This document shows positions 19,919 to 31,709 of a stretch of DNA of 64,000 nucleotides, piece by piece. Location of the stretch: assembly GCF_030272615.1 (NCBI RefSeq), contig NC_081407.1, forward strand, positions 147,935,744 through 147,999,743, written 5' to 3'. The DNA comes from Cryptomeria japonica (taxonomy: Eukaryota; Streptophyta; Pinopsida; Cupressales; Cupressaceae). The position numbers were made by a program, and so were the translations under genes. Within the stretch, counting starts at the first letter, position 1. Every line of letters begins with the position of its first letter. Under the pieces are notes generated by a model that made no database searches, had not been told where the DNA came from, and saw nothing but the letters and a program-made list of their open reading frames with translations.

Positions 19919-21684
19919 GATGTTCAAATAAGAGGTTGAAGAAGATAGTGGAAAGCGCAAATGTGAAGGTTGATGAATGTTTTGGAAAGCATATTAGAGC
20001 ATGTAGATATGAAATTGATGAATAGGATATTGTTTCTAATCTTGTACAGACTGAGATCCTGAAGAAATTAATCTAGTAGAGACAGTTAATCCAAATATTG
20101 TTGCTTCCATGAAGAACTTCAAGGGCTTGAGAATTAAAACTATCTGAAGACTCCAAGGTATGTGAAATTGAATCATTCTGAGAATCAAATTATTGGTGAT
20201 AAGAGAAAGTGTGTGATGACTAGGAGAAGAATTATTGTTGAAGCATGTAAGGATGATAATAGAATAAAATATATGGAAAAGGAGTTGAATCAGATTGAAA
20301 AGAATAACACTTGGGATCTTGTTTTGAGACCTAAAGACAAAAATGTGATTGGCACTAAATATGTGTTCTAGAATAAACTTAATAAAGTTGGTGAAGTGGG
20401 AAGAAACAAAGAATGATTGGTATGTAAGGGATGCTCTTAGATGGAAGGTATTGATTATGAAGAAACTTTTGCTCTTGTAGCTAGAATTCAATATTTTAGA
20501 TTGCTTCTTACAAAAATTTCAAGGTTTATCAGATGGATGTCAAGTCAGCCTTTCTGAATGGTGATCTTGGGGAGGAAGTCTACATTGAGCAACTAGAAGG
20601 ATTTTCTTTATCTGATAAAGGAGACATGGTATGCTGATTGAAGAAAGCACTGTATGGACTGAAAAAAGACCCTAGAGCCTAGAATGCAAGATTAGATAAG
20701 TATTTGATGAAGCTGGTATATTGTAAAGGTACTGTTGACAATAACTTATACTTCAAGGTTGAGAATGATAACATTTTGATTATTGAAGTATTTTTGGATG
20801 ACATTATTTTTGGAGGAGATGATAATTTGAGTATGAAGTTTTATAATGATATGTAAAAGTAATTCAAGATGTCTATGATAGGTGAGATCAAAATCTTCTT
20901 AGGATTGTAGATTACACAAACCAATAAAGGTATTTTTATTTTTGAATCTAAGTATGTGAAGGAAATGTTGAAGAAATTTGGACTAGGTGAATCTAAACCA
21001 GTCGGAAATCCTATGATGACTGGATGCAAGTTGTCTAAGAATGTGATTCAGACCTTGTATAGATCTATGGTTGGTGGAATGATGTACATGACAAATACTA
21101 GACTAGATATTATGCATGTTGTGTGTCTTTGTGCTAGATTTCAAGCTGATCCTAAAGAGACTCATGTTACTTTTGTTAAAAGGATTTTCAGATACTTGAA
21201 GGGAACTGTTGACTATGGGCTATGATATTCGAAGAATAATGTCTTTATGTTATATGCCTATACTGATGTTGATTAGGCAGGTGATGTAGATGACCAAAAG
21301 AGCACTATCAGTGGAGCTTTCTTTTTGGGGAAGAACTTGGTTTCATGGGCGAGCAAGAAACAAGATGCTATATCTCTATCTACTATTGAAGTTGAATACA
21401 TTGTTGCTACTACAAATTGTACTTAGGTTGTTTAAATGAAACAGATGCAAAAAGACATTAGAGTTGTGTATGATGAGCCTAATGTTATTTACTATGATAA
21501 TTCAAGTGCTATTAATATTTTCAAGTATCTGGTTCTGCATTCTAAAATGAATCATATATCAATTAAGTATCATTTCTTGAGGGAGAAAGTTAGTGATGAA
21601 GAAGTAAAACTAGAGTATGTATCTACAAAAGATCAGATTGTAGATATTTTCACTAAGCCTTTTCTTGTAGATACATTTGTGTAA
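19919..21684 (+). pseudogene. pol: Copia B reverse transcriptase and RNase H remnant
   Basis: RT blocks are NNTWDLVLRPKDKNVIGTK (about 20307), [20 protein letters not shown] (about 20526), KKALYGLKKDPRA and the catalytic VFLDDIIFGG (about 20788). RNase H follows with LVSWASKKQDAISLSTIEVE (about 21340), YYDNSSAINIFKYL and the closing DIFTKPF (about 21643). The frame is broken many times. Confidence 0.88.
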
Positions 21685-22041
21685 TTGAGAGACAAGTTAG
21701 GGGTATCTACCCCTCCTAATGAGAACTAGGTGCATTGAAATGCATCAATCCAGTGGACTTCATAGTCTTATCTTTTTATCTGGGTGGATGAGTTGATGAT
21801 GCTACTTAGGTGGAGTAGTTAGTGAGTTGTTCAGAGTTGTGATTATTTTGTTTGGGAGAGAAGATTGATTATTTTATATCTTTGGCATTTTTGTCAAAGG
21901 GGGAGAGAAACATGTGAAAAAATGCCTTATCTATGGAGCTTTGTGTGCATGATCTTCAGGGGAGATTGTTGGTGTTGATTTATTCTTTTACATTGGTTGT
22001 TTTCACATTTATATGTTGTCATCAATGCCAAAGGGGGAGAT
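21685..22041 (+). promoter_or_regulatory. Copia B 3' untranslated region with polypurine tracts
   Basis: CCAAAGGGGGAGAT ends directly at the 3' LTR (22042) and is the functional polypurine tract. Related tracts lie upstream (CAAAGGGGGAGAG near 21895, CAGGGGAGATTG near 21958). Repeated tracts before the 3' LTR have been described for Sirevirus-type copia elements; the same pattern is seen in copia C. Confidence 0.75.
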
Positions 22042-23395
22042 TGTTAGATATTGTTGCTGCTAGGATATGTTGTTGTCATTGATGTCAACATATTCCTATG
22101 TTTTGGTTTTACAGAGAACTGTTTTGGTGATCTGGTGATTGCAGTGAGTTGATCTAGTTGGTTTATCTATTTGGGACAATGAATTAACTAGAGATATTTC
22201 ATTCTTTATTGATTTCATGATCTTTGTGATTATTTGGTTGAGTTGTGGATTCTTGTATGGAGACTGGTTTTGTGTGTTCAATGTTGTAGTGTTCTGGTGT
22301 TTGATTTGTTGTTCTCTGGTATGATCATATCTTGTGTTATGGATTTGGGAGAGTGTTTGGGATGTTTATGTGTACCTTCATTTCAAATGGTTCATGATTT
22401 GGTTCTCTGGAATCTATCTTTCTTATCTGAGTTGTTGTTGTTAAGTGTTCTTGAATGTTAACGTGTTGATCAATGGAGATTTGCATAGGTGGTGTTGGTG
22501 CATCTATTGTGGATGGGTATAACATTCTTGTTGGTGTTTCCTCATCATTTACTATTTATTTTGGTGGTCCACATTAATTATTGTCCAATTTCTTGATGAT
22601 CTTCTTGGACCGGTGATATTCTTTGTGTTATGCAGTATTTAGATGGTATAATGTGTTGTCGTTGATCTTAGCATGATTTTCGATAGTGATGCATGTTTGA
22701 GGAGCTAATTTAGGTCCATGCTATGTTTTCTATGGCATTGTCTTGGTCTATTAGTTGATTTATGTATCATGTGATGTAATTTTGTAATTAGGTGTTATGG
22801 GTTTGGCCAACCTTGTAGTCAAGGCTGACGATTTGTATAAATTAGTTTAATGTTCATGTAATTTGGTGTCTATGGTGAACTCTACATTACCAGAGAGTGG
22901 TGTATGTGCGATTAGTGAATTCATCTTTCGGTGTGGTGTGTTGAGCAGAGATTGGTGAAGGACAGACATTTGAGCTTAACCATAATTGTCATCAGGCATT
23001 AGAATGTGCTAATTTTGTAGTTCACTATTTTTGGATTGTAGTCCAAATATTTTTGTAAGGTAGTGAACCTTCCCTAAGGGTTGGATCCTTTTGGGTCATT
23101 GTAATTTGAGTAGTGAGCTCTAGGCAGTGTTCCTGAATGCATTTGCATTCCCCATTGTAATAATTACACATACTACTGCAAAGTATCATTTCATTGTGTG
23201 TAGGTGCCCAACATGATTTTTCCCTTAACTGGGTTTTCCACATCAAAATATTGGTGTTATGTATGTTTCTATTATTGTTGTTATCTTTGTTTTTTCTGAA
23301 ATTGATCAGATATGAGATTGTGCTTAATTGGTTTTATCTAGTGAAAACTTATTCACCCCCCTCCTCTTAGTTTTCCTTCTTTGGTCTTGCCAACA
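22042..23395 (+). repeat. Copia B 3' LTR
   Basis: It starts TGTTAGATATTGTTGC and ends TTGCCAACA. It aligns along its length with 16320-17682 but with frequent substitutions and small indels, consistent with great age. Confidence 0.9.
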
Positions 23396-25723
23396 AATCT
23401 TAGATGAAGCTAGGGAAAATGATAATGAGAATAGATTATATTCATTATACAATCCAAGAATGGTTTTTGATATACTCATATATAATGTTGATACCAACTT
23501 CAAGGGTAAAAATGAAGATAGGAATCATAAAGTTTGATATGTCTTCAAATGAACACAAGAGTGGGCCAATAAGCATTACCAGATGCTTTCAGTTTCTCAA
23601 GTAGAAGGGAAACCCCTACAAGAACATGGAAGTACCTCGAAAGGAAAGAAGAATTCATCTTCTACTAGACCACCTCCTCCCACTCCTCCAATAGGTAATG
23701 CAAGTGTGTTTATAGACCATGTTTCTTCACAAATAACTAAGCAAATAAAATCTAGGAAAGAAGCTTGAAAGGCTCCTTCTACTATCAAGGAGAATCTTCG
23801 TAAGCCAAAACGTATTCCTCCTTCTACTGCTACTACTACCACACCTTAGAGGACCTGGCCTTCTAAGGCTAAAGAGAGAATCAAAGACATACCCAAGGAT
23901 ATCCCAATGGCTTATAAGAGGTTAAGACAAGGCTGAAAGAGAACAATTATTAAATCTTTAGAGGAAGAAGTTTAGAAAGAGCAATATTTTCCAAGGGAAA
24001 GAGGAAAAGGGTAGAAAGTCTCGATTCATAAAAAAAAGATGTTCCTAATCCATTGAACCAAAGAAAATCAATAACTCCTAAAATATATTCAACATACCAA
24101 GGAGGAATTCCCATCCAAAAATTCTTGAACGATGTGCTAGATAACGGGACCATAGAAAAACAACTTCTAGATACAATCAATATAGAAGATGATGTGGAAA
24201 AATAAATTGAGATGACTAAGGCTCTAGGATTCAATATAGAAGGATAACTTAAAGTAGAAGGTCTTCTTCACGAAGACATATACGAAAATAACTTTCTTGA
24301 AGTGAATACACAAGAAGAAGAGGTAGGCAAGAAAGATGAAAGTGCAACAATTAACATGGATGCACTCAACAAGGAAGTGAATAAGGTTTGCATTCAATTC
24401 TTAGATTAAGTTTTAGTGAAGGTGAGGATGATGAAGATACACCCCAACATGAGAAAGTTCCTAGGGAGTACCATGAAGAGAAGTTTGATCATGGGGAAAA
24501 GGAAGATGAGCTTCATAAAAATTAGCATAATGATTATGAACAAGAAAAGAGCAAAGAGCCTAAAAAAATAAAACTTCACAACATGCTAGGGAAAAATGTA
24601 CTTAAGAACAAAATGTTGAAGAGGAGCATCAAGAAGAAGAAAAATATGATGAAAATGAACAAACCATTGATTAGGGGAATAACAAATAATTAGCTAAAGA
24701 TCAACCCCAAACAAGTATTGGATTACCTCATCATTAGAGAGATGAAAATTTATTTAAAATAGAAATCATTTTTGAGGTAACCTCTGGTACAACCCCCATG
24801 TGATCGGCATAAACCAATTAAAGAGGTAGAGAAATTACAAGGATGTAGATAAGGAGTATTTGAATATACCAGAGTTAGTCTTTAGAACTCTAGAGTCTAA
24901 TAAGACGGATAGGAAAATATCTATTGTTACAATAGATGCTACTTGTCATTAGCGGGCTCAAATTATAATTCTTGTAATAGATAAGCCTGAAGATGAAATT
25001 AAAGAATAAGACTATCAAGTGCAAGAAATAGACCTTATAATCTTAAATAAAGAATGAAAAAACATTCTCTTTGGCAAACTATTGATACAATATTTAGAAG
25101 TATGGATAAGGAAGAATATTCCAAAGAGGAATTAAGAGTATAGATCTACAAATTGAAGAAATAAATTAAGAACTTATTGGGACCAATATATTTTAGTGCC
25201 ACTTCGACAAGTTTGTGGCCTACATTGTCTCAAGGTGCAGTTTTTCAAAGTAATGTTTCATTTATTCTAGTTGCATTGGAATGGCGATGAGAAATTGAAT
25301 AGTAGAGTGAAGAAACAATTAATAAATCCATGAGCTTGTACCATTCTATAAAGGATTAGTTGATAGTTTTGCATGGAATGATAATTGGGGAAGATGAGGA
25401 AGGAATAAGTATTGATGATACTACTCTCATGTGGAATGACTATCTCTCTATCCTTAAAATCATTATGTCAACTAGAGAATATGTACTATCGAATCAACCA
25501 AGAAAATGACAATAGAGTGGATAAGAGCCATCAAGATGGAAATCAAAGAATATATGAAAGTTAAGGAGAAGATCATCGATTAGATGAATGTTGTTAATAC
25601 ATTGTTGCAAAGAGTATAAGAATTCATATAGTCTCTTCCATGTACTGATTTAAATGAATGTTTTTTCATAAATAGTGGTAAAGATATAGTGCAAGACCAA
25701 AAAGGTAAACTTCATGAGGACTA
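23396..25723 (+). other. Unidentified decayed coding-like sequence
   Basis: Short open stretches in changing frames suggest an old protein-coding sequence rich in Lys, Glu and Ile: a Ser/Pro stretch (SSSTRPPPPTPPIG near 23670), a Lys/Arg-rich part, then acidic segments (24420-24560) and pieces such as VDKEYLNIPELVFRTLES (near 24850) and GEDEEGISIDDTTLMWNDYL (near 25390). Many stops are TAG or TAA. No family was recognised. It could be the gag or an extra ORF of another element, or a dead host gene. It ends at the copia C LTR. Confidence 0.4.
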
Positions 25724-26246
25724 AGTTAGGATAACCGATTGAATAACTGAGAGGGGGGGGGGTGACTCAGTTGTTAACAGATTATATCATTTAATCTACT
25801 TAACCAAATTAAGTATCGGTAAAGCAGAAACAGATATCGGTAAGAAAAAAAACTTAACAATGAAACAGATAATCAACACAATGCAACAATACCACATAAC
25901 ACCATGATTTTTACGTGGAAAACACGGAAGGGGAAAAACCATGGTGGGAAGCCTACCCACAATCAAATGATACTTCTGCAAAAAGTATGTGATACAATGA
26001 GGGGCCTGCACATGCAAGAAGACACATTGCCTAGAGCCTATTACTCATTACAAAAGAGTCTCACTAACTACAGAGAGGCAACAACCATCTCAAGATAAAT
26101 GGACAACAATCCAAAATAATGAACTGCCAGAGATAGCATCTACCAAGACTAATTACAGTCCTCATCAATCTCAATACTAGAGGGCTTTGACCTCTTCCTT
26201 AATCCCAATTTGATCACCTATGATCAACCAAATCTCCTTCGCATAT
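25724..26246 (-). repeat. Copia C 3' LTR, U5-side part
   Basis: It holds a G-only tract (near 25755) and the ACGTGGAAAACACGG and GGGGAAAAACCATGGTGGG blocks that match the LTRs of copia A and B. It is interrupted at 26246/26247 by NA1, with CATAT duplicated (26242-26246 and 34198-34202). The left end is set by AGTTAGG, where TGTTAGG would be expected. Confidence 0.75.
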
Positions 26247-27521
26247 TGTAAAGCGGAAAATCACGGTCGAACCCTAGTTGGTCTCCCCTCTTCTAACTCC
26301 GAGGAGAGAGAAGGGAGGTTCGCTAGGATTCGATGGGTTTTCACTTAGGAGGAAGACTTTACATTCAAAAGAGGGGTTGAAACTCATAAGATCCAATCCC
26401 ACACAATGTAAGGTTGGATGCTAAATGAATTTCAAGGGTTAGGAAAGCAAGGCTACCCTCTTTTGTAAAGAATGTTGATTAAGGAAATTAAGCTAAGGAT
26501 GCATAGAAAGTCATAAAGATTCGCTTATAAACTAAGTTTAGGTTATAGGATGAAGCTGTGGACCTGGAATTAGCAGTAGAATGTCGATACGGCGCTGTCC
26601 TGCAAATTTGAGCAAAAGTTGTCAAGACGATGGCGCCCGGCGCCACGGTCCTCCGAAAAATCCGTGAAACGAAGGGGGATCTGTTCGTCTCTGCACAAGG
26701 ATTCCAGATCTTCAATTTCAGCCGTGTACCTGCAACCTACACACAGAAAAGCGAAGACGATTGGGGGGTTAGGGATTAGGGGTTTGCCTTTAGGTCAAAC
26801 CCCGGTTTTGGAATTAACCAAGAAATGAGCAAGTGTTGTAAATGTAAATGACTGTAATGTAAAACAAGTACTAATACCTTGTTCTAAGGATGTTTGTATC
26901 CTTATGTGCAAAGGTTTAGATGTTGTATGTTGTAGTATGTAGCATGTAATAAGTGATCTCCTCTTCAATGGTTGAATCCTTGACTTGAATGCAACACTTA
27001 GCCTTGAATGGAGACTTGGAATGATCAATTGCTTGAATGCTTGAATGCTTGAGTATAGTTTCCACGCTTTTCACATATGTCCTTCTCATCATTCTTCTTC
27101 TTCTTACCAAATGAGAGAGAAAAATGTAGTTTATATACTTGTCAATTAGGGCTGATAGACTGATTTTCCCGACCTTAGGCCGACCAGGGAAGTATATTTC
27201 CAAATTGCAATCAAAAAGACCCGATATCACTTAGGAAACCGGGCCCAAAATAGGACCCAGGGACCAGGGCGCTGGGCGCCATGGTCCTGGAGGACTTGGG
27301 TGCTAGGCACCCTGGTCCTGAGGGACCAGGGCACTGGGCGCTCTGGTCCCACCTCCGGGACAGCGGGGTGCAAGGAGGTTCAGGCCAATGGTGCTTGAAA
27401 AATGTAGTTTTTAGTGTCGTGAGAAAGTTTTGGGGTCTCCATTCAGGTTGCGTGTTGCGTCGCCATCGTGAAGACCGAAATGCAGTCGAAATTGCAAGTG
27501 TCACAATTTTAGGATGCTACA
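26247..27521 (-). repeat. NA1 3' LTR
   Basis: On the minus strand it starts TGTAGCATCCTAAAATTG at 27521 and ends GCTTTACA at 26247. It contains a GACGATGGCGCCCGG palindrome (26625-26653) and three units of the GGACCAGGGCGC hairpin minisatellite (27260-27347). Confidence 0.92.
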
Positions 27522-27536
27522 TTTAGCCCCCACTTT
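27522..27536 (-). promoter_or_regulatory. NA1 polypurine tract
   Basis: On the minus strand this reads AAAGTGGGGGCTAAA immediately before the 3' LTR. It is identical in all 15 bases to the NA2 tract at 57708-57722. Confidence 0.85.
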
Positions 27537-28265
27537 AGTGGGAGTATGTATGCTCATACTTCCGGTAAAGTACAAGGAAACAACGTTGAAAGACTTTCAC
27601 CACGTCAAGGAGGCAAGACACACCAAGCCCCTAGTGGACTAAGGATCTTACGACTTCGATTGACAAAGTAAAAGGGAAGATCACGAGGGAGAACCATGAC
27701 TGTCAGTAGTAAGGTTCCCTCACTATGAGTCATGCAAAAGAAATACCAAAAATCTTCAAGACAAAGCTAAGTTTGCCAAAAAAATTTCAAGTATCTTTGA
27801 AAGGATAGACAGGGTGTATGCCCCCCTACGTTAAAGCGATCGCACACGCCTCAACGGGGGTGATTGTTTTAACATAGTGATACACATAAGAAATGAGAAA
27901 GGAAAAGGAGCATGTTATCGTAAAGATTTAGCCCCCAAGTGTGAGATAAACCCAAGGATAATAGACACAAAACACAAAGCACGAGGTGACTTCGCTTTCC
28001 TCAGGGTCAGTATGCTGTATGATAAGTCATGTATATATCATATGTATGTATGCATAATTGTTCTTCATTCCCCAATCAAGGAAAGTCACCTAGAAGAAGG
28101 GAACACATGTGTCTTTTGAGTCAACATGAGAGAGACCAAAGAGATCTCAATGCTTTGCATCGTCCTCAAGTAGACAACACCAAGGACAACAAAATAGAAG
28201 AATGAGAATAACATATAGAAGAAGTAACACAAGAGAGGAGGAGAGAATCTGCCATGCTAATGTAA
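27537..28265 (-). other. NA1 3' untranslated region
   Basis: No ORF of interest is seen. The interval lies between the end of the NA1 reading frame and the polypurine tract. A short C-rich/G-rich pair (CCCCCCTACGTTAAAGCGAT and CGGGGGTGATTGTTTTAAC, 27821-27874) could pair weakly. Confidence 0.6.
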
Positions 28266-28730
28266 CTAGTCTAGCACGTCATCTACCCCCCGATCTTGCT
28301 GATCAATGTTTCGGGAAGGCAGGGAACATGCTAGAGGAGGAACATCCAACACAGCAGATGGAGCTATCACAAGATCCAAACAAGGGCTATGTTCATGTTC
28401 CAAGCCACATTGTTCTTGTCTAGGAGCTAGGATAAGTGCTTTAGAAAATTCATTAGATAAATGGTTATCAACATCAACAAGTTCATATTCACTATCAGAA
28501 GCAAGAGGAGTAACATTTTCATCATGCATAACATTTTCATCTATATCATCATCAAGATTTATAAAAATAGGATCTTTAACTCGCACAGGATCAAGACCAT
28601 CATGCAACTTATGTTTAGGAGATTTAGGCTCAATATCTGGCTGAGGAGAAAATGGAATAATGCTTGTTGAAGGTGTTTTTGGAGATTGTGAAGTTTGAGA
28701 AGCAGCTTCTTGAGCCCTAAGATGACGCTT
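28266..28730 (-). pseudogene. NA1 polyprotein C-terminal tail after an in-frame TGA
   Basis: The frame continues past a TGA at 28731-28733 for about 155 codons, acidic and unrelated to any domain I know (FINLDDDIDENVMHDENVTP, DSEYELVDVDNHL), to a stop near 28266. The upstream codon context (RER stop RKRH) suggests an ancestral CGA Arg codon. It occupies the place where RT begins in autonomous elements. Confidence 0.6.
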
Positions 28731-28733
28731 TCG

Positions 28734-30050
28734 TCAGCGTTCCCGTGCAGAACGATTATGTCTAGTCTTATTAGGAAGTGTAGAAGCTAGAGGAGGAGGA
28801 ATGTTCTCATCCCTATCACTTGGGTGTTTAGGTTGTGGTCTCTTAGGCTGGATAATAGGAGAAGAAGAAGGTCTCTTCTCTCTATAAAAGGCAGGAGGAG
28901 GAACTGCTCCATATAAAGGAAGAATTTTTGGTTTAGGAAGAAGACCAAGTCCATCATGACGAGGAGGTATAGGTCTACTTTTAGAAGATTTATTAGGCAT
29001 AGACATAGTCACATCCATGGGGATGGGTTGGGAATCTTCTTGAGGAAAGACATTAGTTTTGTCTTTCAAAGGAAGAATTTCCTTCTCAAGAATGATAGGA
29101 ATGTCAAGTTTAGGTGTTCTAGGTTCACTTAGAGATAGGATCATATCTGTTTTCCACTTTTGATAAGATTTGAAAAGATGATCACTTCGCGGAGGAAGAG
29201 ATTGGAATTGTTTAGGCCAAAAGTAATCAATAGGAACACTAGAGGTTCTTTCAGCTGGTTTCAAGAGACTATGATTGACAGTAACAACTTCACCATTATG
29301 GGGAAATTTTAAGCACTTATGAATAGGAGAAGCAATAGCCTTCATGGAAGATAGCCAAGGATAGCCAAGCTTCACACAAAATTGTTCGGAAGATGGAATA
29401 ATAGCAAAGTTCACATCAAGGGATTTGTTATGGACCTCAATAGGCAATGTAATAGAACCAATTGCAGGAGAAGAAAATGCATCAAATAATTTCACAATCA
29501 CATCTGTTTTATCATAGATCACTTGATTCAATTGCAAAGTAAAAAGAAATTCTTCAGTAATAACATTAATCATGCACGAAGGATCAATAAGCACTCCACA
29601 GCAAGGTGTATTCTTAACTTTTGCAACTATGTATAAAGGACCATTAGGTGCCCTAATGGTTTCACTGGAATCAAATGTGATGGAAGGTTCTTCAGGGATT
29701 TCTTGCTGCTCTACAAAGTTAATCACATTTGAGGTCATAGACACAAGATCATCAGATGAAAGAGAGGAATCATTAGCCTCAATTGCATTAGAGGTATGAG
29801 AAGGCAATGGATCAGTGAAAATCTGAAGATTTTGGTTAGGAGGAGCTGCAAATGTGTTGCCTTTATCATTCACTCCAGAAACAGAAATAGTATTATTATC
29901 AATCAAATCTTGAATTTTACCCTTTAAAGAAAAACATTTTTCAGTATCATGACCAGGCTGACGATGAAAGTGACAAAAAGCTTTGTGATCAAAATAAGGT
30001 GAAGTAATCTTTGCAGGATCAATTTGTCGTATAGGAGGAAGAGTAAGCAC
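28734..30050 (-). CDS. NA1 zinc-finger and aspartic-protease-like part, 438 aa
   Basis: This is the same frame as NA1 Gag, separated by one TAA at 30051-30053. Near the N-terminus is CHFHRQPGHDTEKC (about residues 27-40), the Tat-type nucleocapsid finger. The protease fold is seen as CCGVLIDPSCMINVIT (about 153) and VKLGYPWLSSMKAIAS (about 230). The catalytic triplet reads DPS rather than D-T/S/G-G, so activity is doubtful. The C-terminal 150 residues are Pro/Ser/Lys-rich (RPIPPRHDGLGLLPKPKI), with a weak trace of a G-patch. Confidence 0.8.
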   Translation of the reverse strand: MLTLPPIRQIDPAKITSPYFDHKAFCHFHRQPGHDTEKCFSLKGKIQDLIDNNTISVSGVNDKGNTFAAPPNQNLQIFTDPLPSHTSNAIEANDSSLSSDDLVSMTSNVINFVEQQEIPEEPSITFDSSETIRAPNGPLYIVAKVKNTPCCGVLIDPSCMINVITEEFLFTLQLNQVIYDKTDVIVKLFDAFSSPAIGSITLPIEVHNKSLDVNFAIIPSSEQFCVKLGYPWLSSMKAIASPIHKCLKFPHNGEVVTVNHSLLKPAERTSSVPIDYFWPKQFQSLPPRSDHLFKSYQKWKTDMILSLSEPRTPKLDIPIILEKEILPLKDKTNVFPQEDSQPIPMDVTMSMPNKSSKSRPIPPRHDGLGLLPKPKILPLYGAVPPPAFYREKRPSSSPIIQPKRPQPKHPSDRDENIPPPLASTLPNKTRHNRSARER

Positions 30051-30053
30051 ATT

Positions 30054-31709
30054 TTATTCCAATAATTTATTCATAATACCATGCAATGATTCATTCAAAG
30101 GAGTATACTTTCTTTCCTTCCTGAAAAATTTAGAAATAGGAGGCACACCTGATGCTGCATTCACATTGTTGTTGATGATGTTTTCATTGAATTTGATGGA
30201 ATCTCTGTTCGGTTTAAACTTCCCAAATGGTTGTTGACTGCTATCACCCTTATCACTCGGAGCCATAGGATGTGATTGTTCCATTTGACTCACAGTCAGT
30301 TGATAATTGTGAAGAGTGGCACACAACTGTTGGAAAGAAGTAAACTCAGAAAACAGAAGTTTGTCTCGAATATCTTTTTGCAAATTAGAAATAAAGATTC
30401 TTTGAATATCATTATCAGGCACTGGAAAAGAAATTTGAGCATACAAATGCTTATATCTACCAATGAAATCAGTCACTTTTTCTTTAACACCTTGTTTACA
30501 ATGCATTAAATCAATCAAAGTAATTTTAGGACTTATATTGTTTTGAAATTGTTGAATGAAAGCATTTGCAAGTTGTTCGAAAGAAGTAATAGAATAAGAA
30601 GGCAACGAGCAATACCATTGTAGGGCTTTGTCTCTTAATGTTCTGGTGAATAGTTTTGCAAGTAACCTTTGGTCATAAGCAAAATCAGTACAAATTGTTT
30701 GAAAAGTCTTAACATGTGTTAGAGGATCTCCTTTACCATTATAAAGCTCCAAATGCGGGATTTCAACATGTTTAGGAGGGATAGCTCGAACAATATCAAG
30801 AGAAAGTGGGCTTGCAACATCAAATGTGGGCACACTAAACTTAGATTGATTCATAGAGGCAATTTGTTGCTGTAAAGAAGAGACAGTTTGTGCAAGATTA
30901 TTAATGGTAGCTTCAGTCGAAGAGTTCATATTAGGTGTGTTAGATTGAGATGGAGGTGTTATGTTATTGAAAGAAGGTAAAGAGTAAGGTGGTGGGACCC
31001 TATGATAGTCAACCATAGGAGATGATTGGATAGGAGGAACACTACAAGGAGGAATGGAATGGTTAAATGAATTGCCCCCTTGCGTCATGTTCATTTGTGA
31101 AGATGTAATAGGAACACTTATTGAAGGAATGAATGAAGAAGTCGGATTGAATGAAGGAATAGGGTTAATTGAAGAAGGAGGATTGCCCCCATGACTAGTG
31201 ATCACAGGAGGAATGTCTTGTATAGAAGTAGCCATTATGTTTGATGTAAAGGTAGGTATGTTAGCAATAGAAGTGGTCAAAGGAATAGAATGATTGACTT
31301 GTGTAGGAGGCTGTGTATAACCTAAAGATTCAGCACAACTCTTCATAGGCATCACATTCGAATTCACAATGTGTGAAATACCACGCAAAATATCAATTCC
31401 ATTCTTATCACTTTGAAGCATGCGTTTTAGACCCTCAATTAAAGGAAGAGCTTGACTATCGGGATACTCATGAGACATCCATTGGTGAAAATCATCAAAT
31501 TGGTTATCCAATTTGGAAAGTTGTTCAATGGAAACTTCATGGAGAGCTTCTTCATCATTCGGAGGATTAGAAGAATTACCCATGTCCTCGTTAAAAAGAC
31601 TACTCAAATTAGGTTCCATCTCCTCAGTAGTTAAACCTCGAAAATACTTAATTCTACGGCTTCGTCTAATGGGAATAGTGTAAGTAGGGCTTTTTGTTGT
31701 AAAAATCAT
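30054..31709 (-). CDS. gag: NA1 Gag, 551 aa
   Basis: This makes the particle protein. A Pro/Ser/Asn-rich N-terminal half precedes the retrotransposon gag core at about residues 310-480 (HLELYNGKGDPLTHVKTFQ, LRDKALQWYCSLPSYSITSF, DLMHCKQGVKEKVTDFIGRY). It ends with RKERKYTPLNESLHGIMNKL, the block that precedes the zinc finger in T1 as well. The frame is open throughout, while RT is absent. A functional Gag is consistent with mobilisation in trans. Confidence 0.85.
   Translation of the reverse strand: MIFTTKSPTYTIPIRRSRRIKYFRGLTTEEMEPNLSSLFNEDMGNSSNPPNDEEALHEVSIEQLSKLDNQFDDFHQWMSHEYPDSQALPLIEGLKRMLQSDKNGIDILRGISHIVNSNVMPMKSCAESLGYTQPPTQVNHSIPLTTSIANIPTFTSNIMATSIQDIPPVITSHGGNPPSSINPIPSFNPTSSFIPSISVPITSSQMNMTQGGNSFNHSIPPCSVPPIQSSPMVDYHRVPPPYSLPSFNNITPPSQSNTPNMNSSTEATINNLAQTVSSLQQQIASMNQSKFSVPTFDVASPLSLDIVRAIPPKHVEIPHLELYNGKGDPLTHVKTFQTICTDFAYDQRLLAKLFTRTLRDKALQWYCSLPSYSITSFEQLANAFIQQFQNNISPKITLIDLMHCKQGVKEKVTDFIGRYKHLYAQISFPVPDNDIQRIFISNLQKDIRDKLLFSEFTSFQQLCATLHNYQLTVSQMEQSHPMAPSDKGDSSQQPFGKFKPNRDSIKFNENIINNNVNAASGVPPISKFFRKERKYTPLNESLHGIMNKLLE

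Larger units (their letters stand above)
16320..23395 (+). mobile_element. Copia B: complete but heavily decayed Ty1/copia element
   Basis: It has two LTRs of about 1.36 kb, a Met-type primer site (17685), remnants of gag, PR, IN, RT and RH in copia order, and a polypurine tract at 22027-22041. Flanking bases GATCT (16315-16319) and AATCT (23396-23400) look like a target duplication with one change. LTR divergence and many stops mark it as one of the oldest insertions here. Confidence 0.92.

Noticed and set aside
23396-25723. Endogenous pararetrovirus remnant
   Set aside because: No RT, movement-protein or coat-protein motif could be recognised, so I left the segment unidentified.
26619-27526. 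Several short ORFs in the NA1 LTRs, repeated at 33265-34188
   Set aside because: They are in LTRs, overlap on both strands, and follow the GC hairpin repeats; there is no sign of protein function.
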